DNA of 64,000 nucleotides from NCBI RefSeq assembly GCF_037975245.1, contig NC_092567.1, positions 22,447,376 through 22,511,375 of the forward strand, read 5' to 3'. Both the position numbers and the translations under genes were made by a program. This document shows positions 37,401-51,000 of the stretch, piece by piece. The notes below the pieces were generated by a model. It had not been told where the DNA came from. It ran no database searches and saw only the letters and a program-made list of their open reading frames with translations. Each line of letters begins with the position of its first letter. Within the stretch, counting starts at the first letter, position 1. This DNA comes from Apostichopus japonicus (taxonomy: Eukaryota; Echinodermata; Holothuroidea; Aspidochirotida; Stichopodidae).

Positions 37401-40400
37401 ATAGTCCTTTTACAGCTTGATTTGCTACCCAAAGTCCCCCCCCCCCCCCCGCCAAAAAATATCTCAATTTTTTCTTTTCAAGGTTTTTTATTTACATATG
37501 CTTAGAATTATACAATCAGGATTGTACATTCACCATTTTTCAAGGGTGGGAGGGGAAGTGGGGGGGGGAGGGTAAGCCAATTTCGGGACCGACTACCTTC
37601 TTTGAGGCCTACTTCAGTGTAACAAAAGCAGAATCCTATCTACAGGTAAGTCCCAAAAGCTGCAGCATTTGTTTAGGAAAAACAATTGTTAGATGAAGGA
37701 CTTACTTAAATATTCTATGGAAACACATATCCCACCCCCCCCCTCTCTCCACCTGTTATGTACTCCCAGGCCCCATGTACAGTACTGCATCATAACTTTT
37801 AGAGATTGCAGTTAATGTCATATACTTAAAGTACCTGTGTTGAGTTACGGATAACTGGGCAAAATGACCACTGCTACAAGTGGATGAACTGGAAATATTT
37901 TTTCCCGTGGGAACTGCTCAGCAAAGTCAAACCTGGAAAATTATTGTACAGTAAACTCTCACATTGCATGTATTCATGTTCGGCTTCCTTTTAGAACTTA
38001 GAACAAAGTAGCCCAGGTCTCTTTGAGACAGATATTAAAGCAGTTGTCATTAAACCAGTAGCTGGTTTGATTGAACTTGCATTGTTGTACCTTCCATGGA
38101 CTAATCCAAATTATGATATAGGAAATTGAAGCACTCCACTGTTTTTTTTTGGGGGGGGGGAGGTGGGAATTATCAAACACATTTTATATTGTCAAAACTT
38201 TTAATTGACAACCAAAACAAGTCCATGCTGTTATAATCAAAGGATAACAAGACTATAAAGAAAACAAACTTGCACTATTTGTATAAATTGATTAAGCCAC
38301 GATTCTTTCATACATGTGAGGTGTAACTTTGACTTAAGCTCAATTACAGAAAAAAAAATTCCACGACTCAATTGTCAAAGAAAATTAAACCAAAGCCCTT
38401 CCCCATTAATTAAATGCCTCCCGTGAGGTAATTCCCAGTCCCCTTTAAACCCTTATCTTAATTACCGACGCAGGGGGAGTTCCTTCCTTACGTCCAACAG
38501 GGTACTTCACGTACAAATTAGAGTATATGTCAGTGTCACAGAGTTCCTACATCGCAGCAGAAAAAAAGAGAAAAAAGAAAGAAAGAAAAGTTGTCAAATC
38601 GACAGGCCGAGGCAGGAAGTCAAGCCAATTATGTTATCATCAATTCAGGTGAGGTTGTTTGTATTGTTTTTCGGTGACATAGTACAGTAGTAGTTCTGGC
38701 TTTGTCTCCTGCGATAATTGGTTTCGACGAGCAAACCCATGGAAACAATGACAATACGTATAAAAAAAACGGTTACTAAGGAGTGGTATCCGTCCAAGAA
38801 AGAGCTTTGAGGATTTGAAAGTTACATGGAAAGCATTTTGTTTTTTCCCTTATCCTTCAAGGAATTGCTTAATCACTATATTGCGTATTGCATACAGTAT
38901 TAGTAATATTATGGTATAACCTTTATATATACACATACCTGTACATTCAATTTGTAGAGTGTGTACATGTAAATGTTGTAGGTGATATACAGTAGATTGA
39001 TACTATATTTAGATGATATTATATGAGTAACTGGACTGAAAGATTTATGCTGTATGGTCTAGCTTCGATAGTACACTACTGCAGGCTTGTTTTCAGGTTC
39101 ATACACAGATCATTTATTCTCATCGATGACAAATGTTGCTTTCTTATTGGGTGGGGGGGGGTTGAGGAGACGGAGGTGGGGGAGGAGGTGGACGAATAGG
39201 GAGGTTGCTACTTCAATCAAGAATAATTCAGCTCTTTGAAATTCTCAAAATTATTTTTTCCTGTTAGTCATTATCCTGTAGTAGTACACAAATCAGCTAA
39301 TACCAGAGACAAACACACCCTTCCCCCTCCCTCTGCCCCCTCCCACTGCCCCTCCCCCCTCATTCCCTCACATAACAGTTGAATCTCAAGACTTGGTTCC
39401 CCATCAAGGACAAGAAACTGGCATTTAAGACATTTGTGTATCTTTATGTAAAACATGATGCAATTAATCAGAGCTCTGCACACAGTATGTTTTACTACAG
39501 TAGTTCAAATACTGGTTAAGTTTACAGAATTTCACAAACTTTACACGTACAACAATTAAAAATAGTTGGATATTAATTTATGAAATAATTTGTAATGAAA
39601 CACACGGCAGGAGTGAATTTGATATGCAAGATGTATATATTTTATACGTAAGGTTAGCCTTGGAAAATATATACTGTATGTTTGTAGCCGATTGCAAATT
39701 TGTTGTTCACAAAAAATAGGGGAAGGTGACACAATTTAAAAGTGCAGAATAGCTTTGAAATTTTTCCATTCTATACCAAGTAACAAGGGCAGGCGGTATA
39801 TATACCAGTAAGTTAAAACTCATACCACAAGCGCCGGTACGATGCGTACTGCATATTATACCATATTCCAATGCATACAGTATTTATAGATATATATATA
39901 AACAATGCAAAAAATCTTTATTGATGACAGACAGGGCTAATCTTCGACAGCCTTTCGTTATATCCACAGACACCACCAACCAAATCTAAAACTGGCCTGA
40001 AATGTGAATCAGACCACAGAAGAATAAGAAAAGCAAAAAAAAAAGCAGAGAGGGAAATTTATCGCCAGTACCTGCAGCGTCCGAAAGCTGTTTACGTTAC
40101 TGTTACAGCATATCTACACTGTAGGAGTGACAAAAGCCAATTGTCAGTGCTTCTGTTGAATTCATTATCAAAGTCGTTCGTCGTCGTCGACGCAGTGGGA
40201 CAAGCACAAACTGTTTTGTTTTTTCTGCCGAGTTTTTTAAAGAGTATTGGACTGCTCGTAATGCCATTAGCAGGCCTGTAAGTAACTCGAAAAGGAAGGT
40301 ATAGAGAAATGCTAAACGCATCATTGAGGGAAATCAGAAGGTATTCGGGAGCACTGCAATAGTAGTGTGGCCTTCCTGCGAAAGGCAAGGTCATTTAATT

Positions 40401-42314
40401 ATTAATATTGTTGACGTCCAAATACACTTACCTGGAGGCAATCTTACATCCCTTTGCTTTTTTTTTTTTTTGAAAACACTGTGATAAGCAATGCTGAACA
40501 TTGTTTTGCTTTTCTTCCCAAATGTTCCTAAACTCTTTCAATTTTTTTTCTTCTAGTATTGTAAGGCATCCTAAAAACTGAGCCAACTGATCATAAAGGT
40601 CTGCACTATACTTTGGCCAGGTACAAAATATAAAATAGCATAATATTATGCTTTCAAAATGTATTCAAAGGTCAAAAGGAAGTTTTTCCAAATAGTGCCC
40701 AAACATCGGAAGACCTCGCTAAATACCGCAAATCACAGGCCGAATATTCCGGCAAAATAAAGGACATGTTCCTGATTATATATGTGATAATTTACTAAAC
40801 GATCTCAGTAGGGAAAACAAAGGGTGAAGAGTTACGGATCATTTAGTTAGTGCCTATAATGGAATGAATAATGAGAATTTAACCAGGTGCAGAAATGTCT
40901 GGGGGTCAAATGTTTCGGAATGAAGCCGATGCCATAATTTCTCGCTTTCAAAGAAATCATGCAAGCCACAAATTTTTGCAGTTAGGGGGGCTACTTAAGT
41001 GACTTAGAAGCTTGACCACTTCCCAGTCGATCCAAAATTCCCGTCATTTTTTTCCCTCTAAATCTATGTTAATCGTGTTTTACTGTACATAGAACTTTGC
41101 TCTGGCTGATTAAAAAAATGATACAAATCACTTCATTGTTTTGCAACTTGAAAACTTTCTTTAAACAAATTTGACAGAATGTAGCGCTGGGGGGGGGGGG
41201 GGGAGTGAGAGTTGAGAGAATCAAGAGTCCAGACAGGTAAGGTGGACAAGCGCAGGTGACTCAGATCAATACAGTCCTGCATAAATTTCCTTTATTTGTA
41301 AAGTAATCATATAGGGGTAACACATATCTATCTATAAACATACAGTCCAAAAATAATACAAAAACACTTAGGGAAATGCAGTAAATAAGAGACAAGTTTC
41401 CGTGACAAATGCAAACCAAACATTTGATATAAACCACTCCAGGTAAGGCCCAAATATTTGGCTCGGTAGTTGTGAAACCCTTTGCTGAGGTTGCACCTCT
41501 CTGTTTCGTTGCTATTCTTTGATGAAAAAGTCACGATGAGGGTAGAGTGATGTGATTACACATTATTATCAACTTTGATAGGGATACATGGGAAAACAAT
41601 TATATTTTGCAGAGTATCCGTGTCGAGAACTTTCCATATTTCCGCAAACTCTGTGACATTCTGAAGATGCTGAAATTCGTAACCTCTTTCAGTTGAAGAG
41701 AACTCAAAAACAATCCCCTCTATTTAATATATTTTTGTGTTTATTTTTAATTTCTTTTCAATTGTCAAAGAGGGGAACAAAAATGTTAACTCTTGAAAAA
41801 AAAATGTGAAAAAACTAACAGCTCTTTTGTTCATTTATTCACAAAGTGAAATTTTCTGCTACTATTTTGTAGGGTTCCTTTCATTTTCTGTGTTTGAAAC
41901 TGAAGCTAAAAAAATTTCTCAGAATATACTTCCTCTCATCCATCAAAATAGAAAATCATTTTTTATTCAATTTTTTTGTTGGGGGGGGGGGATTGAATAA
42001 CTGCAAAAACAAACTTTGAAAAACAAACAGAAAAAGAAACAGCCAGTGAACCAAATAGTAATATAACTAAATTATGCATGAAAATAGAACAGAGGAAATG
42101 TTTTGTCGTAAAACATAACAAAAAATTAACCGCCACATGCAACAGTCCTTAAAGGGAAAGTTTGTAAATTATGGAAAAATAAGTAAAGAACGATGGTTTT
42201 CTCAGGATACGATACTGACTTGTTGTTGTTTATATTGTCACTACAGTGGATACATATGGAGCAACAATGTGTATTTTGCTAAACCTTTTAATAAACAAAA
42301 CTGAAACGTGGGGA
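34404..42314. other. Non-coding stretch
   Basis: No exon is recognised. A CT microsatellite lies at 35033-35056, and C-rich or T-rich patches at 37100-37320 and 37437-37450. G-runs occur near 38150, 39150 and 41189-41203. A triplet-like GTCGTTCGTCGTCGTCGACG block sits near 40170. One good minus-strand donor-like site (CCTCCAG then GTAAGTG) lies at about 40424, without a supporting open frame. Confidence 0.4.
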
Positions 42315-42415
42315 ATCGTGCGTGACTTTGACTTGAGATCAGAGTTTAAACCAGTGACTTCAGCAACCTATATAAAAGAGCATTCAACTGACCCCTTGAG
42401 CAATGTGATCTACGA
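42315..42415 (-). mobile_element. tRNA-derived SINE head (A and B boxes), degenerate
   Basis: On the minus strand TGCTCAAGGGGTCAGT (42402-42387) fits a pol III A box, and GGTTTAAACTC (42352-42342) fits a B box (GGTTCRANTCC). The A-to-B spacing is 50 bases, close to that of a tRNA gene. The phrase GTTGCTGAAGTCACTGGTTT before the B box and GATCTCAAG after it are SINE-like. It does not fold as a full tRNA and lacks a clear anticodon arm, so I call a SINE rather than a tRNA gene. The 3' tail is not delimited. Confidence 0.5.
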
Positions 42416-45400
42416 CAATTTTTGAGGCTCAATAGTTGGTCTTTACAAATGAACAAATATCATGTATAAAGTCCCTGGTGGAAAAGCTTCGTATGTGCAT
42501 TAATGTTACTGTGCATATCTATATAACCCCAGTGTACATGTGCCCCTAAAAGCTTTCTGGAAACCAAATTATACTGATGTTTATTGTCCGATGGAATTTA
42601 AATTCGCAACCAATTATGAAACAACAGAGGAACTGTGAGGGACATCATAACTTAGCTGCAATCCTTGCACAATTTTTTTTTTTTTTTTAAATGTATGCAG
42701 GCAGGGAGAGTCGGTTTTAAGTAACCGGGAGAGATAACAAGCTAGGCCCAATAAGAATGTTCACTGAAAACTCATAAAAGTGATTTTCTACCACAGGAGT
42801 GCAAATGAAAATTAGGTTCAGGACGGCATAAAATAACTGTTTTACAATTTAAAAGTTGACTTCATTCTTCATCAAGCCTCTTGTGACCTTCTTCTCCCAT
42901 ACACCTACACCTATCCCCTACCACCTTTAATAAAATGATTTTAGAACAAGCAAAAAAAAAAAATCATTTTGACAGTTTAAAGAAATCACATCATCAGTAT
43001 CTAAAAACTCAGCTCAAAACCATCAAGTTCAACTCCTGTAGCAGTTCTGCACAGTCTGCTTGACAAAACCCTGATCAAGGTGTTGTTCGGCTTTACGTAT
43101 TAATACAGTTCCTAAGGCAAATAACGAACCAGCATTTGGGCCAACATATGACCTAGCTAGGCCTACATGTGATCATTTCAAATGTGCTACTGTCTATGTG
43201 TGGTGTCTAGTCTTTTCATGAACTATGTAAAACAGAGATGTACATAAATGTAACACATTGTAGAAGTTAGATATAATAATATATCGGATTCATTAGCCAG
43301 TTTAAATCTTAAAGGTGTTATAATTTCCTTAAACCATGTTGTTTGAAAACAATACAATTTTTTTGGAAATTTTTTTTTTTGTATCTTATGTAAGGCCTTT
43401 GAATAATATAGAAAAATAAGCTGGATTCTAACTGGCTATTAACAGTACCTATAATATTCATTGTACCAAATGTAAATGCCATTCGGCTATGACTAAGAAA
43501 ACATATAGGGCTAGCGGTAGTACACAACTTATTTTTAAATAGTCGAGTGTAAAGGCCTTGTGTTATTGTATAACAATATTATTACTATGCCATTGATCAT
43601 TTCGAATCATTTCCGGTCTGTACACTTTACCTCCGTAATGATCAAATACGCTACCAATTTTGTTAATCTATGAAACCATTGTCAAGGGCCAATTTTTAAT
43701 TTATCACTTCAGCTACAGAAAAGGTCCTACTTGCGAGGCTAGGTCTTTGTAAAAAAAAAACAGACGGTAAGTCCCTAGCATAACCTTAGGTCTAATACTA
43801 ATACTACCACTCAGTTAATCGTAGTACGTACGAGATACGAACAAGGCTTGGCAGTGGGAACTCCGTCTTCGGTTACTCGCATAGAAACGAACAGCCCATT
43901 TGCTAAGAAGCCAAGAAAATACACAACGTGAAGATACGCTTAAATATTCTCCATTAAATCCTTCCAAATAACTTACCTAATATTCCGAAATCCAGGTGAA
44001 ATGGTCCACAATTTGTGGCCTTCGAAACCCCGTAGACTCTCCACGCCTTGTCGACTCCTTGTGTAGTATCGTGTTGAGGCCAGTATGAATAAATTTCAAT
44101 TGTGTTGGGGAACAAAAGGCATAAACAATGGACAAACAAAAGCTTTTGTCCTTTAGCCAATGCGAACGCTACTCATTCTAATGTCTATTCGGTGATATTC
44201 TGTTTTCCGCAAATCTCTAATTTTGGCCATCTTGTAGGAAATGTACAGTATTTTGTTTGAAAAACGCTAAATTTCTACTAGAAAGAAGGAAGACGCTTTG
44301 CTTTGGAAGCCTATCATATTGTTCCTCAGTTGATTGAATGGAAGATCGAAAGGGTTGTAGAACGTTGAATGAACGCGCAGGTCTATCGAGCTACTGCAGT
44401 ATGCACACAGCAGCAGCGAATAGGAAACAATAGCTGGTTGGGGCCTATGGAAATGCGGCCATATTGAAATTCCTGTCATTCTCCACAGTTGCAGCAGCTG
44501 TCAGTTCTTGTTCTCATTAGCATAAAATGCAGTCCCTTTGTTGTCGTCAGTTTCTTTTGTCGTACATGATTTCTGGAGACTCCATTGAAATCTGAAAAGG
44601 GGTAAAGAGGAAACAAAAGAGAGGCGCTTAGGAAATGTGTTTTTTGAAGAACGGAGGGCAAACTGGAGAACAGATAGCTTTTCATGCGCCAGAGTCTGCT
44701 TTTGTTCGGTTTCGGTTGTGGTCACAAAGGGGGAGAGAGCTGGCTGGGTCCCACCAAGAAACAACAAACGAAAGCATTGTTCCAATAGAATAGTGCTGTG
44801 AGAGCAAATCTTTTGTCAGTTGGGGGTTCGGTATAGGGTATAGGAAGCGCTGTTATTTTCCCTGAAAACATGGTGGGTTGTTTTTCTGTGTGTATCAAAC
44901 TTAGGTGTAGAAATCAGTATGTGTAATTGTTAACTTGGTAAAGTGACTCGCTGTCGGCCTGGTATCTGGGGGTTTTTTTAAAGTTATTTCGGTGTGCGTA
45001 TAAAAGATAATAATAAAAAATCAATGATGCCCGTGAATAAGTTTGCACGTTAGTCATTCTAACCGAGTTGCACAGAACATGCTCAAAGTCATCATTCCAA
45101 ATATTGTAGAAGTTGTGTAAGGATATAGTACTGACAGGCTCTTCAGACTGAGGGTATATAGGACCATGGAGGTAAAACATCTGTTTTACCATGATAGGAC
45201 GTACGGATCTTCCCTAAACCAAATGATAATATATTGGTTTAACTGACTTGGAAAGGCATGCAGCGCCACTGATCTACAAATCTGAGCATCGGGGTATGCT
45301 AGTTATTTGAAGCAAAACTCTCTTCTTCTTCTTTTTCATGGTGACGGTTCCCCCACAAAGGGGGGGGGGTGTCGTGGGACCAAGCCTTGCACATGATTCA

Positions 45401-45442
45401 TACGATTAACCTGCGCATGCGATGTGTAGACGCAGACCTCCG
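42416..45442. other. Non-coding stretch
   Basis: No conserved exon is recognised. At 44230-44153 on the minus strand a 25-codon ORF begins in a good context (CAAGATGGCC). At 43978 a strong donor-like site (TTAG then GTAAGT) ends an open frame that has no ATG. Together they could mark a first exon, but nothing confirms it. Confidence 0.35.
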
Positions 45443-45503
45443 AATTCCGAGTAGGAATTGCATACCTCCCACACCACTCCAGTCCCCGCTCCTGGTGTGG
45501 GAG
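45443..45503. repeat. Two adjacent hairpin-forming inverted repeats
   Basis: CTCCCACACCA (45466-45476) and TGGTGTGGGAG (45493-45503) are perfect 11-bp inverted repeats around a 16-base loop. Just before them AATTCC (45443-45448) and GGAATT (45454-45459) form a second small hairpin. G-runs flank the cluster (45361-45370 and 45564-45576). No family is recognised. It may be a structured RNA, a MITE core or chance. Confidence 0.6.
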
Positions 45504-47977
45504 AAATGGGTAGTTTAGAGAGACAAATCGTGACGCGTCCCACCATGTACCCACTTCGGTGGCGGGGGGGGGGGGGTACTCTTAACGACGGTACGGTCGT
45601 ATGTGAGGATATGTTCTAAACTAACGTTAATTGCCTAAAGTAGTGTATAAGATAACCCCGACCCCACACGTGTACTGAACTTAGGCTACGAAGTTTGACT
45701 GAAGTTCTCTCAATTGTGTTCTGTATCTGAATGTCTAAACTTCTAATAGCACTTTCTAACTGTGGAAAATACACACGTTTAAAGTTTAGTGTAATAGCTA
45801 TTTATGAATGCATCTGGACGACATTATAGTCGGTGACGTCATCATGGCAACTGCTCGGAATTGGAAAAGTACAACTTTCAGTAAAGCACTGTGGAAAATA
45901 TTTTTCTTACAAAGCAACCATTTGCTTAATTTATCGCCAAAAATTTCACCCCTCCTCCCTCCCCCACCAAAGTGCTCATTTGTTGGAAACATTCAAATAA
46001 TGGAACTTAACGTGTACACGGAATGCAAAGAGAATTCGCACTGTTTTGAGTGACTCAGTGGTATTTATTCCTTAAAGCGAAGTTAGATGTCTCATACACT
46101 TCCCCAATAATGATTGCTCCCCCCTCCCAGATTGCAGCTATCCCGCTCAAGCCCACCCAAGCCCCGCAGCCAGAGTTCCATGGGGGGTGCAAAGGGTTGA
46201 ATGATGTCCGCCCTGGGGAAGGGTAACCTATGAATATGAGAAATGTTTGTTTGTGTATAGCTTTGATGCAAATTGTTGTTATCATTTCCATGATTTTGAC
46301 TTGATCTGTGGTTTAAAAAGTTTCCATTTGCCTTATGTACGTGTTACTTAACTTACTGCTAAATGTAAGCCTTTTTAGAATTTAAAAAAGTCCGTGGCCG
46401 CTAACCAGCTTCCTGCAACTGAAACTTCGTGATAACGCCGTTAGTCCTGGTATTAGCGGTGTAACAACTTCATCGAGGTATGACATACATTCATTCTCTT
46501 TCTGCCGATATAAAATTACAAGAAGGTAGAATAAGTAGGGAGAGCGGCATTGGGCGCTAGGGGATTGTATGGGTAGGGTGTAGACAATGCTCAAGTAGTT
46601 ATCAAAACTGAAAAAAAATGTCTCTTATTTGAAGTTTTCATGTCTCCACGTACCCTGTATATCATGAAAATGAGGACTCATGAGACATGCATACCATATA
46701 TCCCTGGGCAGCGACATCACTGCCACCCGCCCCTCCCCATGTGCACTTTAAAATGAGGGAACATGATTCTTTATTCATATTTTCTTGGGCAACTTCCATA
46801 TCTTTCTGAACCTCCTAACAGTCCCCGGGCCCTTTCACCCCATCTCATCAGGCTTCCTGGATGAAAATATATTAATATTTAAACTTTTTGAAAATACCAG
46901 GTCATACTGCAGGCCTACAAGAAATCATAAGGCCTAATACGATGTAATTTACTACTGGATTCCCACAGTAATCATGAAATCCACCAGGAGGTTTTTCATG
47001 TAAAACTAAATAATTTAAGTTCAATTTGTGGGACACAAAAAATTAAAATATGTATATTAGCTTAATCGGTGAATTACTTCGCTAGTTAGGAGCATCTTAA
47101 GGTTGCAACCACATACATATATGGAAAGAACTCAATGTACTGTGTTGTGAATATACATAGAATATGGTCAGACCGATGGCTTAAAGTTTATTGAAGTGGG
47201 GGCGCACTCTTAATTCATACAAAAGAACTATTTGATTGCTCCTCGTATTGAAGTGTTACGGTATTAACCGTTTAATTCGATGGACAAATGGCGTTTCCCA
47301 TTGTTGTATTGTGTATTATTTATTCATTTACAAAATTTTGAAGTTTTTACTAGCCTTTAGTAGTTCTTAAAAGAAAGAAAAACTAAAGGAATCATGCATA
47401 TTAATGTTGCCAGGTACCTTATAACTTTCTTTTAATAATTGACGAGTATTGAAAGTACGGATTTCTTTTGCGATTTTTGGGTGATAGAATTAGCTGCAAA
47501 CAAAATTTTGCTAAAAACAAGGAAAATAGAAGAGAAAGAGGGGAAATTCCTTACTCTTTATCAATGTTTCTTATCGACAGCTGTTTTGAAATGGAACATT
47601 GGAATCACAAACACCTGTCACGGGAACAGCGAGCAGATATTAAAATATCATCTCCTTGATTGGAACGTATCAAGAAAAGAAGTCCCCAAAGCATGTTCGC
47701 ATATTTAACAAAACCACGTTCATCAAATTATTCTATGATATGATAATTATACATGGGAAAAGCCATGGGGCCCCGTGACAGTACCCATGATTTTCTGGTT
47801 TGAGAGTCATATAGCACTTGTGTATCTTGCCTTTACGTATGTATAGTCGATGAATTTACAAATGTGCACCCATGATTATTCACTTTTGACGTGTTCCAAA
47901 ATTTGTCAACACAGCAACATACAAAGACTAGTATGATACATTACTTTTCGGTATAAGATTCACTAGCAAATCCAAAC
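45504..47977. other. Upstream region of GOLT1
   Basis: This should hold the GOLT1 promoter and 5' UTR, but I cannot place a start site. No TATA box or CpG island stands out near 47.9 kb. A CRE-like TGACGTCA lies at about 45834. An open frame at 47439-47708 shows no known domain. Confidence 0.35.
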
Positions 47978-48002
47978 ATGATTGAGGTCACAGATACCCA
48001 GA
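47978..48002 (+). CDS. GOLT1: GOLT1 exon 1 (coding part)
   Basis: This exon encodes MIEVTDTQ plus the first base of a lysine codon, ending A then GTAAGT (phase 1). Vertebrate GOLT1B begins MISLTDTQK, so the match is close. The upstream in-frame TAA at 47954-47956 excludes an N-terminal extension in this exon. The 5' UTR limit is not known. Confidence 0.9.
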
Positions 48003-51000
48003 GTAAGTACTTTCTAGTTCTCTTCGTTCATGATAATAGTTTTTCCAAATTGCCATATTGTACCATAAATGTTGACCTTCACATTAAGCACATATGTAAA
48101 ATGCAAGTACCGGTTTTGCGAATCACTACCAAAGCTGTGGAAACTTAGGCTCAATCAGAGACCTATTGTTTTACTGTCATACATTCCGAATCATTAATGA
48201 TTAAATCACCGTAGGGAAGTATTTTCTTTTTGCAGAGTTACTGAAATGTATGCAAAATAGTTGGCCAGGCTATACTGGAAACCACATATTTTAATTTCTA
48301 AGGCAAGGGTAAACAATGACTTGTTTCTAAGTTTGTCCTGCAATCTAGGCATAGAGCGTAGTTACCTGTTACTGAAATTTACAGCCACTATTGTTAAGTG
48401 TGGGCCTAGCCCATAAAGCCAAATGATTCATGACGTATAGTTTGAGCTTCTTAGGCAGAAATATTAAAATGTATTTTAAAATGCTATGAGAATACTTACA
48501 ACACATTTCCTTATTCAAATGGCTGTTTGGCCATGATGAAGAGCTGCTTTCTAAACTCTTCAAGTGGCACCAATAGGTTAGTTAAGACATGTGTCCCCAT
48601 TCACTCGAAGGCCATTCTGCCAGGCACAGAATGTTTTGTCAGTCAGCTCACAATTAGGACCTTTGTAATAAGTTTTATTCTTTCTAATTTTTAAGGTTGT
48701 ATAATTTGGTAAAAAAAAAAAATTTTGAATGGCTTTTAGTTTTGATGTATTTAATAATTTTTTGATTTTCTTCCCTCTTCAGAAATTGGAATTGGTCTGG
48801 CAGCTTTTGGGGGCTTTTTCTTATTTCTTGGAGTAGTGTTATTATTTGACAGGGGTTTGTTAGCAATTGGAAATGTGAGTAACATTGTGGCCATTCATAA
48901 CGATCTACTTTGTTGAGATTACTGGTACAGATTACAGGTAGTCAGTATATGCCCCAAATTATAGCACACTATAATTGTTAGAAGTTTTCAAAAAGTACTT
49001 TCCTGGAGGTCTTTACTCTCCAAATTGTTCTCATACATTTTTAAGGAATACACATGATGATTGAATGTCCCAGTTAGGTAAAATTTCCTTGAAGGTTGTA
49101 ATAAAGACAGTTTAAGAATTTTGACCGAAGGTGACCATATCTAGCATATTTGGGGCCAATACAGCATACCCGTTGGAAACAACACAATTTATTCCTTCTT
49201 TGATGACATCATATACATTAAGAAAAAATTCAGGAGAAACCATGGTGGACTGTATTCTCCTGGACTCAGACTAGGTGAACTTAGGTTTTGGCTTGATTTA
49301 GAATCTTATGCTTTTGTTTTGGACTGGGACACTCAGCCTTAGTGGACAGCGAAATTGCGATGTAAGAAATTGGTTTTGGACCTGAAACTGAACCTGAACA
49401 CTGACAGCGGACTTGACAACAAACTCTCCCCAGCTGGGTTTGTAAATTCGACAAAAATTGTATAAACACATTTTTTTGTCATACAAATGGTAACTGTTCA
49501 TATTAAATAGCGCTGTCTTGAATCTGTTGTTTGGCTTTATAGGCATCTAGCTGCAAGTTTAATTAAACCAGTGTATGACCTTATGTACCATTTCTCTGAC
49601 TGCTGTATGCTAGTTGAAAGCTGCTGGTTCTGATTACTCACTTTTAAGCTTATATCCAGCTTGAAAAAAGTTTGACATTCACTTTTCAAGAGATGTTTAA
49701 AATCTTGAGAAAATCTGTTGCTTTCCTCATAATAACACTCTTTCATAGCAGACATACCTTGCCTGCCTTACTTACCATCATAAATGACATTATTAATTTC
49801 GTTAACCATAATGGATGAGCACATGGCTAATTGCTAATATTTGGACGTAGAAGAAAAACTCATAATAGGCCACAAACAAGTGTTTTTGTGATATCACAAA
49901 ATCAATGAGTTATGTCGACATAAGTATGGCTTCCCTTTTTATTTTTCAAGACCAGCATACATGTTATTACATATTGACATTTTAATGATGAACACAAAAC
50001 AAGACACTTTACAAATGACAGCAAAATCAGTTTTTATAATGAATTGCAAAGTGTTCCGCATATTTTGCTAGCCAAAAAATTGAAAATTAATACTCTTTAT
50101 TTTGCTGGCAACAAAAGAAAGGCTACTTTGGAACCAGTTATGGAACCAGAGATTGGCGTGACTTGTCGTACGATATAGAACGGCAACGTCGTATTCGATA
50201 TTGAAAATCTTATCTCGCAACAACCCTACAGTTACCAAGAGAACATTGCTCCAGTAACATGATAATAATTAATTACTTTCAAGAGGTACTTCAAACAATT
50301 TTTAATCAAAGCAATAAATTACAACTTCTCTTTCTCTTCTTCTTTGGTAGATTCTCTTCATTTCAGGGTTGGCATTTGTAATTGGCTTAGAGAGGACATT
50401 CAGATTTTTCTTTCAAGCACATAAAATTAAAGCCACAGTCTTTTTCTTTGGCGGAATCATCGTGGTACTCGTCGGTTGGCCGATGGTCGGAATGTTGGTA
50501 GAAACATACGGATTCTTCCTATTATTCAGGTAAGTCGTAGAGAAAAGGTAATCGTGCGTTCCTTGTTAGAATCACGCACTCTTCTCTCGTCACTCTAATC
50601 TTGAATGTATCACAGAGAGATATTCTGATGGATTGTTCTTTCACATTCCAGTTTCTCAGGTTACTTAAAGGCATTGAAGACTCGCCCCAAACCGCGTGCG
50701 GCTATCTGAAAAAGTTAACTTTCTGTTGCTTGCAAGTGATGTTTGTTCGTGTTGCTACAAAATGCAGACAGTAAATGAAACGTGATACCTTAATTGTTAT
50801 CTTTAGCTCGACCTGAGATGTCCATCGCTGCATCGTTTGTATACTGTGCTGTGGGTATTGACCGCAGCTGTATGTACTGACTGTACACTAGTGTCTAATT
50901 ACCGAAGGAAGCAAGCTGTGTGTGTATTTTCTGGGATCGATGGTGGTGTTTAACACTTCTGTTACACCTCATTGGAAACTAGGTCAAATTACCGGCATTA

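Noticed and set aside
43954-44160. Minus-strand frame ending at a good donor, hydrophobic near its start
   Set aside because: It has no ATG (it would start at TTG) and an in-frame TGA lies just upstream. Only the donor is noted.
48482-48600. Small minus-strand frame starting MGTHVLTNLLVP, followed by a GTAAGT site
   Set aside because: It is 28 codons, stops directly before and after, and shows no family match. It also lies in the GOLT1 intron on the other strand.
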